Shown: one piece after another, positions 59,778-64,000 of the stretch | Numbering within the stretch: the stretch's first letter is position 1 | Layout of the letters: every line of letters begins with the position of its first letter | Assembly (NCBI GenBank): GCA_000719025.1 | Contig: JODP01000014.1 | Coordinates: 1-64,000 of the forward strand | Direction: 5' to 3' | From: Kineosporia aurantiaca JCM 3230 | GTDB taxonomy: Bacteria; Actinomycetota; Actinomycetes; Actinomycetales; Kineosporiaceae | DNA: 64,000 nt | Made by a program: the position numbers and the translations under genes | Notes under the pieces: model-generated | Databases searched by the model: none | What the model was told of the DNA's origin: nothing | Seen by the model: only the letters and a program-made list of their open reading frames with translations

Positions 59778-60185
59778 TCAGGCGTTGAATCGAGCCTTGG
59801 CCTCGTCGTTCAGCGGGGTGAACAGGTTGACCAGGCCGCCCTCCGGGTCGCGGAACAGCAGGGAGCGGTTTCCCCAGGGCATGGTCGTGGGTTCCTGCAC
59901 CATGTCCTTCAAGTCACCCTTCAGGCGGTCGAACTCGGCGTCCACGTCTGCAACCAGGAACTCCACGATCAGGCTGCGGTTGGCGGCGGGTTCGGCGATG
60001 GCGGAGCCGAAGAACGCCAGGGTCGGGGTTCCGGCGATGGCGAGAGTCATTCCCTGGATCCGGATCTCGGCGAACTGTTCGGTGCTCCAGACGGCCGCCA
60101 CCTGGGTGACGTTCTCGTAGAAGGCGACCGTGGTGGCGATGTCGGCGGTGATCAGGCGGACCGAGGCGAAGCTGGTTGAGGTCAT
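59778..60185 (-). CDS. VOC (glyoxalase/bleomycin-resistance) family protein
   Basis: 135 residues from the ATG at 60185. A VOC fold with paired beta-alpha-beta-beta-beta units (SVRLITADIATTVAFYENVT; LIVEFLVADVDAEFDRLKGD) and a C-terminal LLFRDPEGGLVNLFTP. It could be an enzyme or a drug-binding protein. It is divergent from a WYL regulator across a perfect palindrome. Confidence 0.87.
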   Translation of the reverse strand: MTSTSFASVRLITADIATTVAFYENVTQVAAVWSTEQFAEIRIQGMTLAIAGTPTLAFFGSAIAEPAANRSLIVEFLVADVDAEFDRLKGDLKDMVQEPTTMPWGNRSLLFRDPEGGLVNLFTPLNDEAKARFNA

Positions 60186-60201
60186 GCCGAGACCGTAGGA
60201 C

Positions 60202-60230
60202 GAATACCGGGCAGAACCCGCCCGGTATTC
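60202..60230. promoter_or_regulatory. WYL-regulator operator
   Basis: The 11-base arm GAATACCGGGC at 60202-60212 and its exact complement at 60220-60230 are 7 bases apart, 16 bases before the regulator's ATG and 16 bases before the VOC start. Confidence 0.75.
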
Positions 60231-60246
60231 ATGGGAATCTTGACGC

Positions 60247-61215
60247 ATGACCCGACCGGCCTCACGCGTCCTCACGCTGCTGGAGATCCTCCAGGCCGGC
60301 GGCACCCGGCGGGTCAATGACCTGGCCGAGCAGCTCGGGGTGGACGAACGGACGGCCCGGCGCTACATCGGGCACCTGATCGAGCTGGGCATTCCGGTGA
60401 CGTCGGTGCGGGGGCGGTACGGCGGGTACCACCTGGCACCGGGATACCGGATGCCGCCGCTGATGCTCACCGACGACGAGGCCGTCGCCGTGCTGATCGG
60501 CCTGGTGGTCGGGGATCGGGCCGGCCTGGTCCCCGAGTCCTCGGCCTCGGCCGGCGCCCTGGCCAAGCTCCGCCGAGTGCTGCCCGCTCCCCTGCGGCCC
60601 CGGCTCGAGGCGCTCCTGGCCACGACTTCCTTCACCGGGCCGCCCCGATCGGCCGCCCGCACCGACACCACCACCCTGCTGACCCTGGCCCTGGGCGCCC
60701 ACGACGGACGTCCCGTAGAGATCGACTACACCGACCAGCACGCCCGGGCCACCACCCGCGTCATCCATCCGAACGGCATCGTCGGCCATTCCGGACGCTG
60801 GTACGTCACCGCCCTCGACCCCGAGCGCGGTGAGCGGCGCACCTTCCGGCTCGACCGGATCATCCGGGCCGAGGCGCTTCCGGGCGAGTTCGAGCCCGCC
60901 CCGCCCACCGACCCGGCGGCCCTGCTCTCCTCGTTCGCCCAAACCCCTCGGCGCTATGCGATCTCCGTTCGGGTGCGCGGGGATGCCGAGACCCTGAACC
61001 GCAAGCTGCCTCTGGGCCTGGCCGTGCTCGAACCCGTTCCGGGCCAGGAGAGCTGGCTGAGGATGCGGATCAACGCCGAAGCGCTGGAATGGCTACCGGC
61101 CCTGATCGCCGGGCTCGACGTGCCGTTCGTCATCGAGGAGCCGGCCGAACTGCGCGAGCACCTGCGGCAGTTCGCCGACCGCCTCCGGCACATGGCCACC
61201 CAACCCCCTTCGTGA
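60247..61215 (+). CDS. HTH-WYL (YafY-type) transcriptional regulator
   Basis: 322 residues. N-terminal winged helix (RRVNDLAEQLGVDERTARRY), a WYL domain (IDYTDQHARATTRVIHPNGI, WYVTALDPERGERRTFRLDR) and a WCX C-terminus. It likely controls itself and the divergent VOC gene through the palindrome. Its stop codon lies inside the first copy of the phased repeat cluster. Confidence 0.9.
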   Translation: MTRPASRVLTLLEILQAGGTRRVNDLAEQLGVDERTARRYIGHLIELGIPVTSVRGRYGGYHLAPGYRMPPLMLTDDEAVAVLIGLVVGDRAGLVPESSASAGALAKLRRVLPAPLRPRLEALLATTSFTGPPRSAARTDTTTLLTLALGAHDGRPVEIDYTDQHARATTRVIHPNGIVGHSGRWYVTALDPERGERRTFRLDRIIRAEALPGEFEPAPPTDPAALLSSFAQTPRRYAISVRVRGDAETLNRKLPLGLAVLEPVPGQESWLRMRINAEALEWLPALIAGLDVPFVIEEPAELREHLRQFADRLRHMATQPPS

Positions 61216-61318
61216 TCATGGAGAACCTCCCCCGTGATCATGGAGTTTTCACCGCGGGCAAGTCCATGATCACGGGGGAGAAAGTCCATGATCACGGGGA
61301 AAGAAGTCCATGATCACG
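61211..61318. repeat. cluster of five CGTGATCATGGA repeats
   Basis: Copies at 61211-61222 and 61233-61244 (plus orientation), and 61263-61274, 61285-61296, 61307-61318 (inverted). Within each group the copies start exactly 22 bases apart. The two inner copies and their flanks form an 18-bp perfect stem. The cluster sits between the WYL gene and a membrane protein gene. Confidence 0.88.
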
Positions 61319-61369
61319 AAGAAGGGGTGGTGGGGGTGCGAAGATCCACTTTGGCGAGGACACTGGGGC

Positions 61370-62005
61370 ATGCCCAAGCCTGAACAGAGCACGGTCGACG
61401 GCGCCATGGACGGCGTGGACGGCTCCAGCCACAAGATCGCGAACATCGGTGAGCGCACACTGCGGCTGGCGGAGGACGCGGTCTACGTGGCGGTGGCCGC
61501 GCTGCTGGTGGTCGGGGCGGTGGTGCTGCTCGCCTCCGCCTTCGGCGAGCTCGGCGGACTCACCGACGGCCCGGTGGACACCACCGTGCTGAAACTGCTC
61601 GACCGGCTGCTGCTGGTCTTCATCCTGGTCGAGCTGATCTTCGCGGTCCGGATGACGCTGTCGCGCCGGGAGATCGTGGCCGAGCCGTTCCTGATCGTCG
61701 GGATGATCGTCTCGATCAAGGAGATCATCCTGCTCTCGGTCGAGGTCGCCAACGTGCTCGAGGGCAAGCCGACCACCGAGGGCACCAAGGACCCGTCGGC
61801 GTTCGCTCTGCAGATCGCCCTGCTCGGGCTGCTGGTCATCGTGCTCGCGGTGAGCGTGCTGATCCTGCGGATGAAGGAGCGCGAGCCGGTCGAGGGGCAG
61901 CGCAACCAGGAGCACGACGAGCCGCCGGCCGGGGTGGGACCGGTGCCGGTCGGCGCCCGCGACGCCCAGAACTCCGAGCGCCACGAGGCCGGCGAGAACG
62001 GCTGA
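61370..62005 (+). CDS. PsiE-like membrane protein
   Basis: 211 residues from the ATG at 61370. Four hydrophobic helices (VYVAVAALLVVGAVVLLASA; LLLVFILVELIFAVRMTL; two more) in the order of PsiE-type proteins, then an acidic disordered tail. Function unknown. Convergent with the GNAT gene, one base between stops. Confidence 0.72.
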   Translation: MPKPEQSTVDGAMDGVDGSSHKIANIGERTLRLAEDAVYVAVAALLVVGAVVLLASAFGELGGLTDGPVDTTVLKLLDRLLLVFILVELIFAVRMTLSRREIVAEPFLIVGMIVSIKEIILLSVEVANVLEGKPTTEGTKDPSAFALQIALLGLLVIVLAVSVLILRMKEREPVEGQRNQEHDEPPAGVGPVPVGARDAQNSERHEAGENG

Positions 62006-62006
62006 G

Positions 62007-62504
62007 TCAGAACTTCTGGTACATCACGTGCAGCCCGACCAGGCCGTGGGACTTGCTGTCGTAGGCCTCCGGCACGATCCCGATCGTGCGGAAACCCAGG
62101 GCGTGCCACAGCTTCACGGCCACGGTGTTGGTCTCCACCACAGCGTTGAACTGCATGCTGTGGTAGCCGGCTGAGCGGGCCCAGGCCAGCACGTACTCCC
62201 CCAGCGCGCGGCCCACGCCCCGGCCCCGGGCCTGGGCGGAGACCATGAAGCTGGCGGTGGAGACGTGTGATCCGCGGGCCGGGCGGTTCGGTCCGGAATG
62301 GGCTGTGCCGAGAATCGTGCCGTCCTCGTCCACCGCGACCACGGTGATCGACGGCTCCGGTTCGACCCACACGTCCCGGGTCTGCTGCTCGGTCCAGTCC
62401 GGGTCGTAGGCGTAGGTCTCGCCGCCGGCGATCACCTCCCGGATGATCGCGTACACAGCCAGCCAGTCGGCGTCCTCAAAAGATCTGATCCTCACCGGGC
62501 CCAA
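62007..62504 (-). CDS. GNAT family N-acetyltransferase
   Basis: 165 residues. The acetyl-CoA loop reads VSAQARGRGVGRALGEYV; C-terminal VKLWHALGFRTIG is the phosphinothricin-acetyltransferase-like end. It acetylates an amine substrate that cannot be named. A GTG four codons in is an alternative start. It lies 6 bases downstream of the DevR-like gene and may be co-transcribed with it. Confidence 0.88.
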   Translation of the reverse strand: MGPVRIRSFEDADWLAVYAIIREVIAGGETYAYDPDWTEQQTRDVWVEPEPSITVVAVDEDGTILGTAHSGPNRPARGSHVSTASFMVSAQARGRGVGRALGEYVLAWARSAGYHSMQFNAVVETNTVAVKLWHALGFRTIGIVPEAYDSKSHGLVGLHVMYQKF

Positions 62505-62510
62505 AGTAGT

Positions 62511-63152
62511 TCAGTTGCCCCGGATCAGCTTGGTCGCCAGGATCGCGGCCTGGGTGCGGCGCTCCACGCCGAGCTTGGCCAGCAGCGAGGAGACGTAGTT
62601 CTTCACCGTCTTCTCGGCCAGGAACAGGGTTTCGCCGATCTGCCGGTTGGTCATGCCCTGGGCGATCAGCTCGAGGATGCGCCGCTCCTGGGCGGTCAGC
62701 GCGGCCAGCTGGTCCGGCTCGGAGGGCTTCTCGCCGTTGCGGATGCGCTCCAGCACCTTCAGCGTGACGGCCGGATCGAGCAGGCTCTGGCCCGCGGCCA
62801 CGGTGCGCACCGCGTCCAGCAGATCAGTACCTCGCACCTGTTTGAGCACGTAGCCCGCGGCGCCGGCCATGATCGCGCTGAACAGGGCCTCGTCGTCCTG
62901 GTAGGAGGTGAGGATCAGCGCCTTGATGTTCGGGTCGGCCGAGCGCACCTCCCGGCAGACGTCGATCCCGCTGCCGTCGGGCAGCCGGGCGTCCAGGATC
63001 GCCACGTCGGGACGCAGCGCGGGGATGCGCCGCTGCGCCTCCTGCGCGGAACCGGACTCGCCGACCACCTCGATGTCACCGGCCGCCTCGAGCAGGGCGA
63101 CCAGCCCGCGCCGGACCACCTCGTGGTCATCGAGCAGGAAGACCCGGATCAC
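62511..63152 (-). CDS. devR: DevR/DosR-like response regulator
   Basis: 213 residues. The receiver starts IRVFLLDDHEVVRRGLVALL, with phospho-acceptor Asp54 as in DosR. The C-terminal recognition helix TVKNYVSSLLAKLGVERRTQ is almost that of DosR, including the DNA-contacting Lys and Asn. It should be phosphorylated by the DevS-like kinase at 37420 or a distant one. A DosR-like box lies 120 bases upstream, pointing to autoregulation. Confidence 0.9.
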   Translation of the reverse strand: MIRVFLLDDHEVVRRGLVALLEAAGDIEVVGESGSAQEAQRRIPALRPDVAILDARLPDGSGIDVCREVRSADPNIKALILTSYQDDEALFSAIMAGAAGYVLKQVRGTDLLDAVRTVAAGQSLLDPAVTLKVLERIRNGEKPSEPDQLAALTAQERRILELIAQGMTNRQIGETLFLAEKTVKNYVSSLLAKLGVERRTQAAILATKLIRGN

Positions 63153-63271
63153 GGTCCTCTCCTCGCCTTCGTGGCTCCTGGCCTCGCCGGTTGCGGAAAG
63201 CCTCTGGTCCTCACCGTAGTCGTCACCCCCCAGGCAATCGAAAGTCCTTGGACCTCAAGAAACGGACGGGC

Positions 63272-63291
63272 CGGGGGACTTAGGTCCCTAA
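63272..63291. promoter_or_regulatory. DosR-like box
   Basis: GGGACTTAGGTCCC at 63275-63288 differs at one position from the DosR core GGGACTWWAGTCCC, and AA follows at the right place. It lies between the divergent DevR-like and USP genes, about 80 bases before the USP start. The rest of 63153-63371 shows no gene. Confidence 0.72.
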
Positions 63292-63371
63292 CCCCGGATG
63301 CCCAGGGTCTCTGACCGCCGGTGGCCCGGCGGGGGAGGCTGATGAACAGGTAGCCACAGACGGGAGAAGGC

Positions 63372-64000
63372 CATGAATGGTGAGCACACTCCGAGGATCG
63401 TGGCCGGTTTCGACGGGCGCTGGCAGCAGAGCCAGGTGCTGGACCGGGCCGCCCAGGAGGCCGAGCGCCGGCATCTGCCGCTGACCCTGATCACCGACCT
63501 GCGCCGGCGCACCGGTGCTGGGCACGACCCCCGTGACCGGCATCCGGACGACGCCCCCGGCGTGGTCGCGGCCTGGCGCCGGCTGACCGATGCGGTGGAG
63601 GCCCTGCGCCTGCGTTACCCGCTGCCGGACATCAGCGGATACTGCCTGGACGATGCGGACATCCAGCCCGGCGGGTTCCCGATCAGCGCCGCCCGCCTGC
63701 TGGTGATCGGCTCGTCCGGCCGGTTCAACGCCCCGGCCGCCGAACCCGGCTCGGTCAGCGCCGCCCTGCTGCGCGCGGCCGCCTGCCCGGTGCTGATCGT
63801 GCCGGAGAACCGGCCGGACCGACCGGACCGACCGGACCGAGCGCTCGGCACGCACCCGTTCGTCCTGGCCGCGGTGGGCTCGCACCCCTCCGACGCCCAG
63901 GTGGTGAAGGCGGCCGCCGAGGAGGCCCGGCGCCGCGGTTTCGACCTGCAGGTGCTGCACGTCGAGCCGAGTCACGGCGGTGGCGGAAGCGGCCTGCCCG
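63372..64000 (+). CDS. tandem universal stress protein (partial, runs off the window)
   Basis: Open to the end of the window from the ATG at 63372 (209 codons seen), ribosome site GGGAGAAGG. The first USP domain (RIVAGFDGRWQQS ... LLVIGSSGRFNAP) is followed by a triplicated RPD linker and the start of a second (VLAAVGSHPSDAQVV). The ATP-binding loop is weakly conserved. A DosR-like box upstream makes it a likely DevR target. Confidence 0.87.

Noticed and set aside
61211..61318. CRISPR array
   Set aside because: The 12-base repeats are far too short, occur in both directions and have 10-base spacers; no cas genes are present.
1..64000. Antibiotic biosynthetic gene cluster
   Set aside because: Only a broken glycosyltransferase and a methyltransferase were seen; no PKS, NRPS, terpene or RiPP core genes occur.

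Overview
This is a high-GC (about 70%) actinobacterial chromosome segment. Supporting signs are GTG/TTG starts, dense TetR/MarR/SDR paralogy, a DevR/DevS-type two-component pair, an AICE of the pSAM2 type, and a GAA-anticodon tRNA-Phe without encoded CCA. Genus cannot be fixed from sequence alone; a Kineosporia/Frankia-like soil actinomycete would fit.

Layout. 1-24 kb is a series of small redox or detoxification genes, most of them divergent from their own regulator across a palindromic operator: SDR/TetR, MFS + DJ-1/NemR-like, hydrolase/AraC, LLM-FAD oxidase fusion/HxlR, DAGK/MarR, NmrA/TetR and kinase/TetR. The stretch also holds a fasciclin lipoprotein beside a membrane molybdopterin oxidoreductase, a NarL-type two-component pair, a C-terminal remnant of a glycosyltransferase, and a two-gene unit at 17.9-19.4 kb that looks like a BECR-type RNase toxin with its immunity protein.

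24.3-33.5 kb is a complete 9.2-kb integrative and conjugative element inserted in the 3' half of tRNA-Phe. It is bounded by 43-bp perfect repeats and carries int, xis, repSA, a TraSA/FtsK translocase, a run of small overlapping genes (two of them Cys-rich paralogues), pra, a GntR repressor with twin operators, and a YdcF-like cargo gene. The tRNA operon (Glu-Asp-Phe, minus strand) follows. Its original terminator appears to be stranded on the far side of the element.

34-40 kb and 62.5-64 kb hold what looks like a split dormancy/hypoxia module: a DevS-like heme sensor kinase (heme-ligand His conserved) next to DoxX, USP and PPOX-type genes, and a DevR-like regulator about 23 kb away, divergent from a tandem USP gene across a DosR-like box. 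40-50 kb returns to reductase/regulator modules with very clear operators (three MarR palindromes, a MerR-type 19-bp-spacer promoter, TetR palindromes inside a promoter) plus an esterase, a tannase-like enzyme and an Asp/Glu racemase. 50-62 kb has a FAD desaturase-like protein, an Fe-alcohol dehydrogenase and a sensor-kinase/regulator operon. It also has a nitronate monooxygenase behind a strong orphan operator, a TerC exporter behind a yybP-ykoY Mn2+ riboswitch whose translational switch can be read directly, two DUF5648-like proteins, a VOC/WYL pair and a cluster of 22-bp-phased repeats.
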